Below, in pieces: positions 1-8,699 of a stretch of 64,000 nt of DNA (its first letter is position 1; each line of letters begins with the position of its first letter). The DNA comes from JAWXBM01 sp034440115. Its GTDB lineage: Bacteria > Pseudomonadota > Gammaproteobacteria > Xanthomonadales > SZUA-36. The translations under genes and the position numbers were made by a program. A model generated the notes under the pieces. The model saw only the letters and a list, made by a program, of their open reading frames with translations, did not search any database and was not told where the DNA came from. The stretch covers positions 1 through 64,000 of the forward strand of contig JAWXBM010000018.1 in NCBI GenBank assembly GCA_034440115.1. Direction: 5' to 3'.

Positions 1-1211
1 CGTTCTGGAATTTCGCATTCATGGCGATTTAGGAAATTACGCGGTCGGGACATCTCTACGAACAAATCGATCCGATCTAACAATGGCCCCGAAATACGCA
101 AACGATAGCGCTGAATCTGATCTTGAGTGCAATGACAACGACCGCGACTGTCGCCCAGATAGCCACAGGGGCAGGGGTTCATAGCAGCCACCAACTGGAA
201 TCGGGCAGGGTAGGTTTCTCGCCTGCGGGCACGCGAGATAACAATGCGCCCTGACTCCAGCGGCTCGCGCATCACTTCCAGCACATGGCGGCTGAACTCG
301 GGTAGTTCATCAAGAAACAGTACGCCCTGATGTGCCAATGAAATCTCGCCCGGCATGGGCAAACTGCCACCACCCACCAGGGCGATGGCGCTGGCGGTGT
401 GGTGCGGGGCGCGAAACGGTCTTTGTCGCCAGCGGCTGATATCAAGGCCCGACCGACTGATGGAAGCAATGGCAGCTACCTCTATTGCTTCTGAATCCTG
501 CATGAGTGGCAAAATGCCGGGTAAGCGTGAGGCCAGCATGGTTTTCCCGGTTCCAGGGCTGCCGGTAAGCAACAGGTTGTGCCCGCCAGCAGCAGCAATT
601 TCCAATGCGCGCCGGGCCCGGAATTGGCCATACACGTCGCCGAGATCAGCCACTGCCGGCTGATTGATTTGCGGCGGTTCCTTTACCGATGGCAGCGGCT
701 CCCGCCCAGTGATCCATGCAATGACATCCATCAGATGAGCTGCATGCAGATGCCTATTTCCGCGCACCAACCCGGCCTCACCGGCATTCGCTGTGGGGAG
801 CACCAGCACGCGCTTGGCCTGGTGACATTGCAACGCAGCAGGCAGGATACCGCGCACCGGGTTGAGCGTGCCGCTGAGTGATAACTCGCCAATAAATTCG
901 CAGGTTTTGAGTTTCTTGTCTGGGATCTGTTGTGATGCTGCCAATATGCCGAGTGCAATCGGCAGATCAAAGCGGCTGCCTTCCTTGGGCAAATCAGCGG
1001 GCGTCAATGATATGGTTACATTGCTTTGCGGAAACTCAAACCTGGCATTAAGCAGAGCAGCCTTCACCCGATCGCGCGACTCTCGAACCGCAGTTTCCGG
1101 AAGCCCGACAATCGAGGTTTTTGGCAAACCGCCACCGAGGTGAATCTCGACGATCACTTCGGGTGCTTCCACACCGGCACTGGCGCGCGAAAATACTTGT
1201 GCAAGGCCCAA
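1..1211 (-). CDS. comM: ComM/YifB-family AAA+ ATPase, partial (3' end outside window)
   Basis: Hexameric AAA+ helicase of the Mg-chelatase-like YifB/ComM family; ComM promotes branch migration during natural transformation (known for the family). The frame reads through the left edge, so only about 403 N-terminal residues are present. The N-terminal segment has the family signature VEIHLGGGLPKTSIVGLPET. A Walker A motif GSPGTGKTML lies near 560 on the reverse strand and a Walker B-like LDELPEFS near 310. No ATG is available upstream of the conserved N-terminus. I chose a TTG at 1211 because GGAG sits 6 nt before it and the next residues (GLAQVFSRA) align with the usual family start. In Pseudomonas comM sits beside ubiK; here ubiK is 16 kb away. 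Identity is secure, the start slightly less so. Confidence 0.93.
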   Translation of the reverse strand, partial: MGLAQVFSRASAGVEAPEVIVEIHLGGGLPKTSIVGLPETAVRESRDRVKAALLNARFEFPQSNVTISLTPADLPKEGSRFDLPIALGILAASQQIPDKKLKTCEFIGELSLSGTLNPVRGILPAALQCHQAKRVLVLPTANAGEAGLVRGNRHLHAAHLMDVIAWITGREPLPSVKEPPQINQPAVADLGDVYGQFRARRALEIAAAGGHNLLLTGSPGTGKTMLASRLPGILPLMQDSEAIEVAAIASISRSGLDISRWRQRPFRAPHHTASAIALVGGGSLPMPGEISLAHQGVLFLDELPEFSRHVLEVMREPLESGRIVISRARRRETYPARFQLVAAMNPCPCGYLGDSRGRCHCTQDQIQRYRLRISGPLLDRIDLFVEMSRPRNFLNRHECEIPE

Positions 1212-1480
1212 TTTCCGCTCCCAACTATGCTGACGTCTGATATGGCTTGGATTCTGCAGCCATTGCGCGCTCCGTTAAAGTGGAAATCTACCCGGTGTTT
1301 GTAGGTTTTTCCCTCGCCAACTGAACAGAAACTGGTGGGTGTCAAACCAGTTGAAAGGTTAGAAGGACGAGGTCGAGCTGGGTAATTCATTGTGGAGTCA
1401 TTCAGGCCGAGATTTGCATGTCACCCCCGAGAAGTCGGCTATGATAATTGCCAGAAATCCGATTGCTGCGGGGAGTTGGG

Positions 1481-1969
1481 ATGAATCTCGAAATCTGGGA
1501 ACTGCTGAGCTACGTCGTCACTGTTGTCGGCCTGCCTTTGGCCATCGTGGTGTTTGCGCTGGAGCAACGCAAAGAGCGCCTGAACGAGCAGGATACGGTT
1601 TACGAGTCCATCTCCGAGAAGTACCAGGAGTTTTTGCGCGTGGTGTTGGAACACCCCGATCTGCACCTGTTTTCCATGGGCAAAACTCCTGCGCTGACCG
1701 ATGAGCAAATCGAGCGCATGATGGTGATTTTCAGCATGTTGATCGCCTTGTTCGAACGCGCCTACGTGTTGATGTACGACGACAAATTAAAAGGCGATCG
1801 TTTACGCCGCTGGCGCTCTTGGGAGGACTACATGCACGAGTGGTGTGCGCGTGAAGATTTCCGCGATACCTTTGATACCCTGTTGCTCGGTGAAGACCCG
1901 GATTTCGTTAAATACATCCGGGCACTGGCAGCGAACCACGAGGCCCAGGCGCTGAACAAGCTCAAATGA
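1481..1969 (+). CDS. Small single-pass membrane protein, unknown function
   Basis: I do not recognise a named family. The 162-residue product has one hydrophobic segment at about residues 7-25 (SYVVTVVGLPLAIVVFALEQ). A charged, Trp/Tyr-rich helical domain follows, with ERAYVLMYDD and the W-rich stretch RRWRSWEDYMHEWC. It is therefore probably a membrane-anchored cytoplasmic domain. I chose the ATG at 1481 because GGGGAG lies just upstream; a TTG 33 nt earlier is less likely. Its stop overlaps the start of the next gene by ATGA, so the two are probably translationally coupled. The partner encodes a ribbon-helix-helix-like protein, which suggests a small regulatory or toxin-antitoxin-like cassette. 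That function is inference only. Confidence 0.75.
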   Translation: MNLEIWELLSYVVTVVGLPLAIVVFALEQRKERLNEQDTVYESISEKYQEFLRVVLEHPDLHLFSMGKTPALTDEQIERMMVIFSMLIALFERAYVLMYDDKLKGDRLRRWRSWEDYMHEWCAREDFRDTFDTLLLGEDPDFVKYIRALAANHEAQALNKLK

Positions 1970-2211
1970 CGACTGTTCAATATTTTTCGGACGAACATCT
2001 GGAGCAATGTCGCGAGTTGAGCACGGACCAAATTCTGCAATTTTTAAATGACTTCCAACAGCTACATAGCAGGCAGAAATCCAAAACAAAGTTGATCAGC
2101 ATTAAGGTTCCGGAAGACTTGTCGGGGGCTTTTCGGACCAAGGCCGAACGTGCAAAAGTGCCCTATCAAACACAAATCAAGAAGCTGATGAAACATTGGG
2201 TACTTGAATAG
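1966..2211 (+). CDS. Ribbon-helix-helix (CopG/BrnA-like) DNA-binding protein candidate
   Basis: An 81-residue protein with an acidic N-terminal half. Its C-terminal part, KLISIKVPEDLSGAF then YQTQIKKLMKHWV, resembles the strand-helix-helix layout of CopG/BrnA-type antitoxin repressors, in which an ISIKVP-like strand is followed by a YQT.I..L helix. Such proteins dimerise and bind operator DNA (family knowledge). It overlaps the preceding membrane-protein gene by 4 nt, so it is probably co-translated. A classic antitoxin would normally pair with a small soluble toxin. Here the partner is a 162-residue membrane protein, so a toxin-antitoxin assignment is not established. No terminator is evident behind it. 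Confidence 0.65.
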   Translation: MTTVQYFSDEHLEQCRELSTDQILQFLNDFQQLHSRQKSKTKLISIKVPEDLSGAFRTKAERAKVPYQTQIKKLMKHWVLE

Positions 2212-2422
2212 CGATTGGTAATTTCTCAGCTTTCGGCCTGGCGGACCCGAATATGGCATAATTTCAGAACATATTCCATAGTCCACATTAAACCTTGGCT
2301 GCTGTGGGTGACAAATCTTTATTTATGCCGTCTGGCAGCCGCCACGATCGGCTTGTCGCAGCTCACTCGTTTTGATCTATCCCCGGTGCTATATTCCGCC
2401 TGTCTTCCATGGAGGGTCGCAG

Positions 2423-3049
2423 ATGAAAAAGTCGTTCCTGATGTTGATCTCAGTGCCATTGCTGGTTGCGGGTTCATTCGTGAGCCAGGCCGCCAGTGCC
2501 GACGATCTGACCACGGCAACCATAATCCACTACGAAGCGGTGGGTGTGGTTTCCGAAAAGCACGTACAAATCCCTCCCACTGACGCCGATCTCTATGCGG
2601 ACATTAGCGACAAAGTCAGCCTGTCTTTCGACTGGAACAAGGATAAGAACGAATTTGTCGGTACTCCAGAGTTCAAGAATTACCCTGGCACCGCCACCAA
2701 TCTGATGGGCATGGATGAAAAGTGCCCTACCGGCAAGATCAATGGCGCCTACGAGCATTTCGATATCGTCGAGGTGAAGCCTGGCTTTGACGGCGGTATC
2801 GAATTGATCGGCAAGCGAATTCACCCCGAGACTCAGGTGGCCGAATCCTGCGGCGCCGGGCTGCGTACCTATCCGGGCAAGGAAGTGCCGGTCACCGAAT
2901 ACACGGTGCCACTTGACCCGGCGATGCTGATGCTCATGGCCATGATGCCGGCCGATGGCCCCATTACCGCTTCAGCGGATGGCAAGTCGCTGATCATGAA
3001 AACCCTGAACGATGGTTGGGTTTGGACATACACACCTTCGGTCAAGTAG
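2423..3049 (+). CDS. Secreted hypothetical protein (about 23 kDa)
   Basis: I do not recognise the family. The 208-residue product starts with a clear Sec signal peptide (MKKSFLMLISVPLLVAGS, likely cleavage after AASA near residue 25). A strand-rich mature domain follows with two cysteines (KCPTG and ESCGAG) that could form a periplasmic disulfide. A Met-rich stretch, PAMLMLMAMMP, lies near the C-terminus. The ATG at 2423 has a strong GGAGG 7 nt upstream, which fixes the start. It sits alone between the RHH gene and the remnant at 3074. No enzymatic motif is visible. Confidence 0.8.
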   Translation: MKKSFLMLISVPLLVAGSFVSQAASADDLTTATIIHYEAVGVVSEKHVQIPPTDADLYADISDKVSLSFDWNKDKNEFVGTPEFKNYPGTATNLMGMDEKCPTGKINGAYEHFDIVEVKPGFDGGIELIGKRIHPETQVAESCGAGLRTYPGKEVPVTEYTVPLDPAMLMLMAMMPADGPITASADGKSLIMKTLNDGWVWTYTPSVK

Positions 3050-3073
3050 CAGAGAGCTGACGGCTGAGCGCGA

Positions 3074-3249
3074 TCAGCTTTCAAAACCATCGGCAAAGAT
3101 TCCGGGTGAGGGAGGTGTTGATCGTACACACTCCCAGGTCTCGGCAATACGCGGACCGGTGTCGATCACCTCAAAATCCACGATGTCCACCTCCAGTGCA
3201 TTGGGCGTTTGATAGAACACCCGCGAGTCGACCTGATGCCTATTGATTG
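3074..3249 (-). pseudogene. Remnant of an exported protein with a C-terminal IFADGFES tag
   Basis: On the reverse strand a short frame encodes protein-like sequence (EVDIVDFEVIDTGP, then TWECVRSTPPSPG) ending in IFADGFES just before a TGA at 3074. The same kind of ending, IFVDGFE, closes the intact gene at 10814-11524. No signal peptide, start codon or ribosome site precedes this fragment. Upstream the frame runs antisense into the amidohydrolase gene, so it looks like the 3' stub of a lost gene. The upstream boundary is arbitrary. It could alternatively be a chance open frame, but the shared tag argues against that. Confidence 0.45.
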
Positions 3250-3306
3250 TGTTTTTTGCAGATAATGCTGGCAAGTGGTGTGGTTGAACAAGGAATGGAG
3301 TTGATG

Positions 3307-5016
3307 ATGAAATCAAATCTGTGCAAATGTGCGATCGTTTTGATTTCGATGCTTGCAGTCGACGCACTCAGCGCCGATGCAGCCGATTTGATTTTCCTTG
3401 GTGGAAACATCATCACTGTGGATGATGCCACCGAAGCTGCAGAAGCGGTGGCCGTCAAGGATGGCAAGATTCTGGCAGTGGGTGATCGGAAGACGATCAT
3501 GGGCCTGAAATCCGCCTCCACTCAGGTGATTGAACTGGGACAAAATGCTTTGCTACCGGGTTTTATTGATGCGCATGGGCATGCCGCTACGCAAAGCAAA
3601 TTGCTGAACTTTGCTGATTTGTCACCACCGCCGGTGGGCCAGGTCAACAATCTGGCTGATGTAGCTCAGGTCCTGCAACAATACCTGGTTGAGTATCAAA
3701 CCCCGGCAGGACAGTGGGTGGTTGGTTTTGGCTACGATGATTCCCTGCTGGCCGAAGGCCGACACCCTACCCGTGATGAACTGGATGCCGTTTCAACCGA
3801 CCACCCCATATTGCTGTTGCATGCTTCTGGGCATCTGGGTGTAGCCAATTCGGCGGCGCTTGCGTTGGTGGGCATAAACGCAGAGTCGAAAGATCCGCCC
3901 GGCGGGGTGATCCGCCGCCGTGAGAATTCCAGCGAACCCGATGGTGTGCTGGAAGAGAGCGCGGTGTTTACGGTGTATATGGCCTTGCCACAGCCGTCAC
4001 TGGAAGATTCGCTGGAACAATTCGTGGTGGTGCAGACTTACTACGCCAGCCAGGGCATCACCACCGTTCAGGAAGGCGGCGCAACACCGAAGGATATAGA
4101 GGTTTTCAGGGCCGCTGCGGAGCAGAACAAACTGGTTCTCGATCTGGTGGCATATCCTCTTTGGCAGGCGGATAAAGCGGATATGCCGGAGCTTGGTGAA
4201 TCAGGCATCTATTTGAACCGCTTCAAGATGGGTGGTATCAAGTTGTCGCTGGATGGATCACCGCAGGGCAAAACGGCCTACCTGAGCCAGCCTTACGCAG
4301 TTCCACCGCCAGGGCAGAGTGCGGATTATCGCGCTTATCCGTCCTATCCTCAGGAAAACGTTGATCAGGCGGTTTTCGCTGTTCTGTCCAAAAATATTCC
4401 GCTGCTGGCCCATGCCAATGGCGATGCGGCGGCAGAAATGCTGATCAAGGCGGTGGAGCGGGCTACGCAAGAGTTGTCTGTCAGCGATACTCGGGTGGTG
4501 ATGATTCATGCCCAGACGGTGCGCGACGATCAACTGGATCGTATGGCCAAGCTCGGCATGGTCCCTTCGTTCTTTTCCGCCCACACGTTTTTCTGGGGTG
4601 ATTGGCACCGTGAGTCGGTTCTTGGTCCGCTGCGCGCCGACCGAATCAGCCCGACCCGTTCAGCGCTGGATCGCGGCATCCGCTTCACCCTGCACAATGA
4701 CGCACCGGTAACTCCGCCGGTGCCCATCGACTTGATATGGAGCACGGTGAATCGTCGTACCCGCAGCAACGACATCCTCGGCCCGGCCCAACGCGTATCT
4801 GCCTATGAGGCGATCAAGGCACTGACCATCAATGCTGCCTGGCAATACTTTGAAGAGGACAACAAGGGATCCATCACGCCCGGAAAATGGGCTGACCTGG
4901 TGGTGCTGTCGGCAAACCCCGTAACCACCGACCCCGAGAATCTGCGGGAAATCGAAGTGTTGGCCACCTGGTCGCATGGCGTGCAGGTCTTTGCGGCAGA
5001 ACCGAAAGCGCCTTGA
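3307..5016 (+). CDS. Exported amidohydrolase, YtcJ-like family
   Basis: Metal-dependent amidohydrolase of the YtcJ/N-substituted formamide deformylase group; the substrate is unknown. A signal peptide (MKSNLCKCAIVLISMLAVDA) precedes the typical LIFLGGNIITVDD beta-sandwich start. The metal-site signature GFIDAHGHAA follows, with later ligand regions LAHANGDAA, VMIHAQTV and LHNDAPVTPP. The C-terminal GSITPGKWADLVVLS is the usual family closing motif. Length (569 aa) fits the family. Two adjacent ATGs at 3304 and 3307 are possible; I chose 3307 because GGAG lies 6 nt upstream. It converges on msrA with only 27 nt between. Confidence 0.88.
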   Translation: MKSNLCKCAIVLISMLAVDALSADAADLIFLGGNIITVDDATEAAEAVAVKDGKILAVGDRKTIMGLKSASTQVIELGQNALLPGFIDAHGHAATQSKLLNFADLSPPPVGQVNNLADVAQVLQQYLVEYQTPAGQWVVGFGYDDSLLAEGRHPTRDELDAVSTDHPILLLHASGHLGVANSAALALVGINAESKDPPGGVIRRRENSSEPDGVLEESAVFTVYMALPQPSLEDSLEQFVVVQTYYASQGITTVQEGGATPKDIEVFRAAAEQNKLVLDLVAYPLWQADKADMPELGESGIYLNRFKMGGIKLSLDGSPQGKTAYLSQPYAVPPPGQSADYRAYPSYPQENVDQAVFAVLSKNIPLLAHANGDAAAEMLIKAVERATQELSVSDTRVVMIHAQTVRDDQLDRMAKLGMVPSFFSAHTFFWGDWHRESVLGPLRADRISPTRSALDRGIRFTLHNDAPVTPPVPIDLIWSTVNRRTRSNDILGPAQRVSAYEAIKALTINAAWQYFEEDNKGSITPGKWADLVVLSANPVTTDPENLREIEVLATWSHGVQVFAAEPKAP

Positions 5017-5043
5017 AGCTATGGAAGCTATCAGGAATTTAGC

Positions 5044-5553
5044 TTAAGAATCCCGCTGCGGTAATTTCCAGCCCGGCCGCACAAAGTGGCAGGTGTAGCC
5101 GTTGGGAATGCGTTCCAGGTAATCCTGGTGTTCCGGTTCGGCTTCCCAGAAATCGCTGACTGCCGTCACTTCGGTCACTACTTTGCCTGGCCAGATTCCT
5201 GACGCATCAACATCGGCGATGGTGTCTTCTGCGACTCCGCGTTGCTCTGCGCTGGTATAGAAAATAGCAGAGCGGTAACTGGCGCCCTTGTCATTACCTT
5301 GCCGGTTCATGGTGCTGGGATCGTGAATCTGGAAAAAGAACTCCAGCAAATCGCGAAAGGTGATTTTCTCCGGGTCGAAAATGATCTCGATTGCCTCGGC
5401 ATGATTGCCATGGTTACGGTAGGTGGCGTTATCGACTTCACCACCGGAATAGCCCACACCGGTTGAAATCACACCGGGCATGCGGCGTATCAGTTCTTGC
5501 ACGCCCCAGAAGCATCCTCCAGCCAATACTGCTCTTTCGGTTTTGTCGCTCAT
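5044..5553 (-). CDS. msrA: Peptide-methionine (S)-S-oxide reductase MsrA
   Basis: Reduces methionine-S-sulfoxide in proteins, using thioredoxin for regeneration (family knowledge). The catalytic motif GGCFWG is at residues 12-17 with the nucleophile Cys14. Other conserved blocks are GVGYSGG, YRNHGNHAEAIEI and FFQIHDPSTMNRQGND. At 169 aa it is a single-domain MsrA without a fused MsrB. There is no signal peptide, so it is cytoplasmic. The ATG at 5553 has AGGAAG upstream. A free-methionine sulfoxide reductase is also encoded at 42513, so this genome covers both protein-bound and free substrates. Confidence 0.96.
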   Translation of the reverse strand: MSDKTERAVLAGGCFWGVQELIRRMPGVISTGVGYSGGEVDNATYRNHGNHAEAIEIIFDPEKITFRDLLEFFFQIHDPSTMNRQGNDKGASYRSAIFYTSAEQRGVAEDTIADVDASGIWPGKVVTEVTAVSDFWEAEPEHQDYLERIPNGYTCHFVRPGWKLPQRDS

Positions 5554-5675
5554 CAAATTCTTCCTGTTGCTAGCCGAATGGTCGAGTTCAGATATCTGGG
5601 GTCAGTGTAAGTATTTCAAAAGCCAGGCGGCAAGACTGATTGCAGCCCTTGAGGATATTATTCAGGCACGAATGC

Positions 5676-5739
5676 TTGTGGAGGAGCGCGCTCTGCGCGC
5701 GAGCAGAGCCGAATCGGCCGCGAAGCGGCCTCCTACAAT
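5676..5739. repeat. REP-like palindromic pair (tail-to-tail)
   Basis: Two GC-rich hairpin units in opposite orientation lie in the msrA-spdH gap. The first (5676-5706) reads TTGTGGAGGAGCGCGC then TCTGCGCGCGAGC. The second (5711-5739) is, on the reverse strand, TTGTAGGAGGCCGCTTCGC and then GGCCGATTC. Each has the GTAGGAG/GTGGAGGAG head and internal dyad typical of gammaproteobacterial REP sequences. The paired inverted layout resembles a BIME. Such elements are mobilised by RAYT transposases elsewhere in the genome (family knowledge); none is visible here. The pair may also act as a terminator or mRNA stabiliser for the flanking genes. Confidence 0.7.
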
Positions 5740-5751
5740 TGACCAGACGGC

Positions 5752-7662
5752 TCAGGCTTCAGCTAATTCATTCACCGCCCGCCACGCCTGGTCCATGGCG
5801 ATGTGTGTGTAAGCATCGGCACCTGCGTCAGAATTGGCAATGGTAATCCTGCCACAGCGTTGCCGCCCCACCACATTCGGTGCAGGCTCGGTATTCCAGT
5901 CAGCATCCTCCAAATCGGTATGATCACGCGCATAGCCATGCGGCCAGCGATTTACCGTAATGGCCAAAATGTCATCCGCCGCATTGAAACCGGCCGCGCC
6001 ATAGATACCGTTTAAAACGCTGCGAATTTCACGTTCAAAATCTTCAAAACTTTGCTCCAGCAACCAGGCGCGGGTGGCCTGCTCCATGTGCGCGACGCTG
6101 GTGCCTTCCAGAACCTCAATGCCCAGGCCGGCATAAAACTGCATCACACAGGAATCCTCGGCACGCCACTCGGGGCGGTAATCGCCGACATTCACGCCGG
6201 TAACCAATTGCATGTGCTCCAAATAACTGCCGGGCAGATAAGCACTGCCCACGCCGGTTTTCTTCAGTGCTTGACCATCTTTGAGCACCACGTTGACAAC
6301 CATCAGTGGTCGCTTGATGCAGAGCGCCAGAGCTTCTTTCTGTGTTTCAGGCAATTCCGGAACCAGATGACGAATAATTTGGTTGTAGCAGGCCATAACG
6401 GTGTAATCGCCGGAAACCCGGAGCACATTGCCAGCATTAACATAACTGACTGCAACACTGGGAGTACCGGCCTGTTCCGCTGGCTGGTTGGCCGCGTGGA
6501 CCACGGTTGAATTCAGCCGCAGCCTGACCTTCGAACCGGCTTGGTCGAGCTTGGAATAATCCAGCCTTTGCGTGACGATGCTGTGCGCATCAGCATCTGC
6601 AGCCATGTCCGGGAAAGCCTGGGGAATCAGCGAGTGCACCAGTAATCGGCTAATGGAACTGTTGCCATCCGGGAACATGGCAATCGGGCTGTGCCGCTCG
6701 CCGGGGTTGCGGTGGCCCTGGCCGCCTAATACATGCGATGCCGGTAAACCTACGGCAATGCATTCGGCTACTGAATTGTATTCCGCCTTGGTCCCCATGA
6801 ATCCGCTGGGACCGTTACGGAATATCTGGATGGCATCTTCGGGCATCTGAAAGTGTTGCCGCAGAAAATTCGGGTAACTGGTGCTGTGCAGATATTCGTC
6901 CCGTTCTGCCTCATTGAGGTCCGCCAACACATCCACCTCGGCACTCAGAAAATTCTTCAATGAGGCGCGACCTGCTGCTGAAATCGGGAACCGATCTGTA
7001 TTTGCAGCCAGTACCTTAAGATCACTGTTGCGGAATTCGGCACCTTTTAAAAACACATCCTTGCCGTAATGAGCCGCATCAAAAAAGGTCGCTGTGTCCA
7101 GGCCATGAGTTTTTGTGGAGAAGTTAAATGTGAAGTCTTCCAGCAATCGTGGAATATCGATTCCCAGTTCCGTCACCAGCCCCATGGCGACATCGCTGTA
7201 GTAGGGTAATTCCATGTTGACGGTGCCACCCCAGGCCAGTCGCATGGAGCCACCCTGGTGAAACTCGTTGCGCTTGGCATGGCCACCAAAGTCGTCGTGA
7301 TTGTCGAGAATGAGGATTCTGCTGTCAGGGCCGTACAGCTTGCGGTAGAAATATGCTGCCGACAGTCCGCTGATGCCGCCGCCAACGACGATCAAATCGT
7401 AGTACTCGTCCTGCAAATCACCGGCATCGAAAAGTTTGCCTTCGCGTGCAAGCGCATGGGCCATTTCAAAGGAGCCGGGATGTGCGCCGCGCATGCCGGT
7501 TTGGGTTGGCGGGTAATAAGCATCTTTTGCCGGCGGCGACATTTCGGCGGACCAGACGAAACCCGGTAAGCCCAGCGCAATGGCACCCAGGCTGACATCG
7601 TGGATAAAGTCACGGCGCGAAATATCACGACCCATGCCCAGCTTGCGATCATACTCTTTCAT
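5752..7662 (-). CDS. spdH: Tat-exported FAD-dependent spermidine dehydrogenase-like oxidoreductase
   Basis: Flavoprotein resembling Pseudomonas spermidine dehydrogenase SpdH, which oxidatively cleaves spermidine. A twin-arginine signal (SRRDFIHDVSLGAIALGLPG) lies at about residues 15-34, so the folded FAD protein is probably exported to the periplasm. The FAD-binding dinucleotide fold is DLIVVGGGISGLSAAYF, followed by DNHDDFGGHAKRNEF. Length (636 aa) is close to SpdH. The start at 7662 is the ATG that places the RR motif near the N-terminus; the ribosome site is weak. It is divergent from the amidohydrolase at 7796 with about 130 nt between. Polyamine specificity is inferred from overall resemblance, so another amine substrate is possible. 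Confidence 0.8.
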   Translation of the reverse strand: MKEYDRKLGMGRDISRRDFIHDVSLGAIALGLPGFVWSAEMSPPAKDAYYPPTQTGMRGAHPGSFEMAHALAREGKLFDAGDLQDEYYDLIVVGGGISGLSAAYFYRKLYGPDSRILILDNHDDFGGHAKRNEFHQGGSMRLAWGGTVNMELPYYSDVAMGLVTELGIDIPRLLEDFTFNFSTKTHGLDTATFFDAAHYGKDVFLKGAEFRNSDLKVLAANTDRFPISAAGRASLKNFLSAEVDVLADLNEAERDEYLHSTSYPNFLRQHFQMPEDAIQIFRNGPSGFMGTKAEYNSVAECIAVGLPASHVLGGQGHRNPGERHSPIAMFPDGNSSISRLLVHSLIPQAFPDMAADADAHSIVTQRLDYSKLDQAGSKVRLRLNSTVVHAANQPAEQAGTPSVAVSYVNAGNVLRVSGDYTVMACYNQIIRHLVPELPETQKEALALCIKRPLMVVNVVLKDGQALKKTGVGSAYLPGSYLEHMQLVTGVNVGDYRPEWRAEDSCVMQFYAGLGIEVLEGTSVAHMEQATRAWLLEQSFEDFEREIRSVLNGIYGAAGFNAADDILAITVNRWPHGYARDHTDLEDADWNTEPAPNVVGRQRCGRITIANSDAGADAYTHIAMDQAWRAVNELAEA

Positions 7663-7795
7663 ATTTTCAACCCACTAGTTATTGCCGACACAGTTCGCGT
7701 GATACTAGCTGATTTTCTGTTCAAACCCGAGGAAAGACTGGTTTGTACACGCGCTCGTTTATACACAGGCTCGACAGCCCCGTCGGGTAAAAGGC

Positions 7796-8644
7796 ATGAT
7801 CGTTGACATGGATATCTTAGACGCACATGTGCATTTTCTGGATCCCGCTCGTCCAGAGGGTTTGCTATGGCCGCCGGCAGACAGTGCTCTATTTCAGGAA
7901 TTCATGCCAATCGATTTGCAAACTGAAGCCGGAGATCTGACGCTGGCAGGGTGCGTCTTGATTGAAACCAGCCATAGAGCCAATGACAATGACTGGATGC
8001 TGCAGTTGTTTGACCAATCGCCACTGGTACTTGGCGTAGTGGCCAATCTCGACCCAGAGAGTGACGAGTTTTCTGAACGTTTGTTAAAACTGCTGCAACA
8101 CCCAGGTTTTTGCGGGCTGCGTATTCGGCCGATTGAAATTTATGATTTGCAATCGCATCAATTGCGACTCAATTTGCAACAATTGGCGGGGCACAGCAAA
8201 ACGATTGAGCTAGGTGCGACTACTACCGATCGCCTGCATGGTTATGCGAGTTTGGCGAAAGCTATTCCCGGCTTACGCTGTATCCTCGATCACATGGGTC
8301 ATCCATGCATGCAAACAACAAGGCCAAGAGCTGAGTGGCTTGCAGCGATTCAGGCATTTGCAGACCAGGAAAATACCTACTGCAAACTGAGTGGGCTGAT
8401 GAGTTTTCCAAGCCAGTGTCCCGCACCTTCACAATTGGAATTTTACCTTCCATGGCTTGAAGCCCTGTTCGAGTTCTTTGGACCGGATCGATTGGTCTAT
8501 GGCAGCAACTGGCCAGCGGCAAAGCAGGCCGGTAGTTACTACACTCAATTCAGCTTGTTAAGGTCTTTTTTCGCAGCCAAAGGTACGCTGAATGCAGAGA
8601 GATTTTTCGCCGCCAATGCCCGACGGGTATACCGCTTGAAATAA
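7796..8644 (+). CDS. Amidohydrolase-2 family (COG3618-like) lactonase/hydrolase
   Basis: A TIM-barrel metal hydrolase of the amidohydrolase-2 group, which includes sugar lactonases and 2-pyrone-4,6-dicarboxylate hydrolase. The substrate cannot be told. Visible signatures are the N-terminal DAHVHFLDP, LIETSHRAND, the central CILDHMGHP and the C-terminal LVYGSNWPAA. The last motif has Asn where many members carry a catalytic Asp (GSDWP). The 282-residue length is typical and there is no signal peptide. The ATG at 7796 has only a weak ribosome site; an in-frame ATG at 7808 is the alternative. It is divergent from spdH and converges on the TIR-TPR gene. Confidence 0.82.
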   Translation: MIVDMDILDAHVHFLDPARPEGLLWPPADSALFQEFMPIDLQTEAGDLTLAGCVLIETSHRANDNDWMLQLFDQSPLVLGVVANLDPESDEFSERLLKLLQHPGFCGLRIRPIEIYDLQSHQLRLNLQQLAGHSKTIELGATTTDRLHGYASLAKAIPGLRCILDHMGHPCMQTTRPRAEWLAAIQAFADQENTYCKLSGLMSFPSQCPAPSQLEFYLPWLEALFEFFGPDRLVYGSNWPAAKQAGSYYTQFSLLRSFFAAKGTLNAERFFAANARRVYRLK

Positions 8645-8699
8645 GGGAGCTCGCAATGTTCCGGTCCGTCAGTCAAAGGCCATATGCAAAACTGGGCTA

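Noticed and set aside
1212..1480. Short reverse-strand frames overlapping the comM start
   Set aside because: They share no frame with ComM and have no ribosome site; the region is leader sequence.
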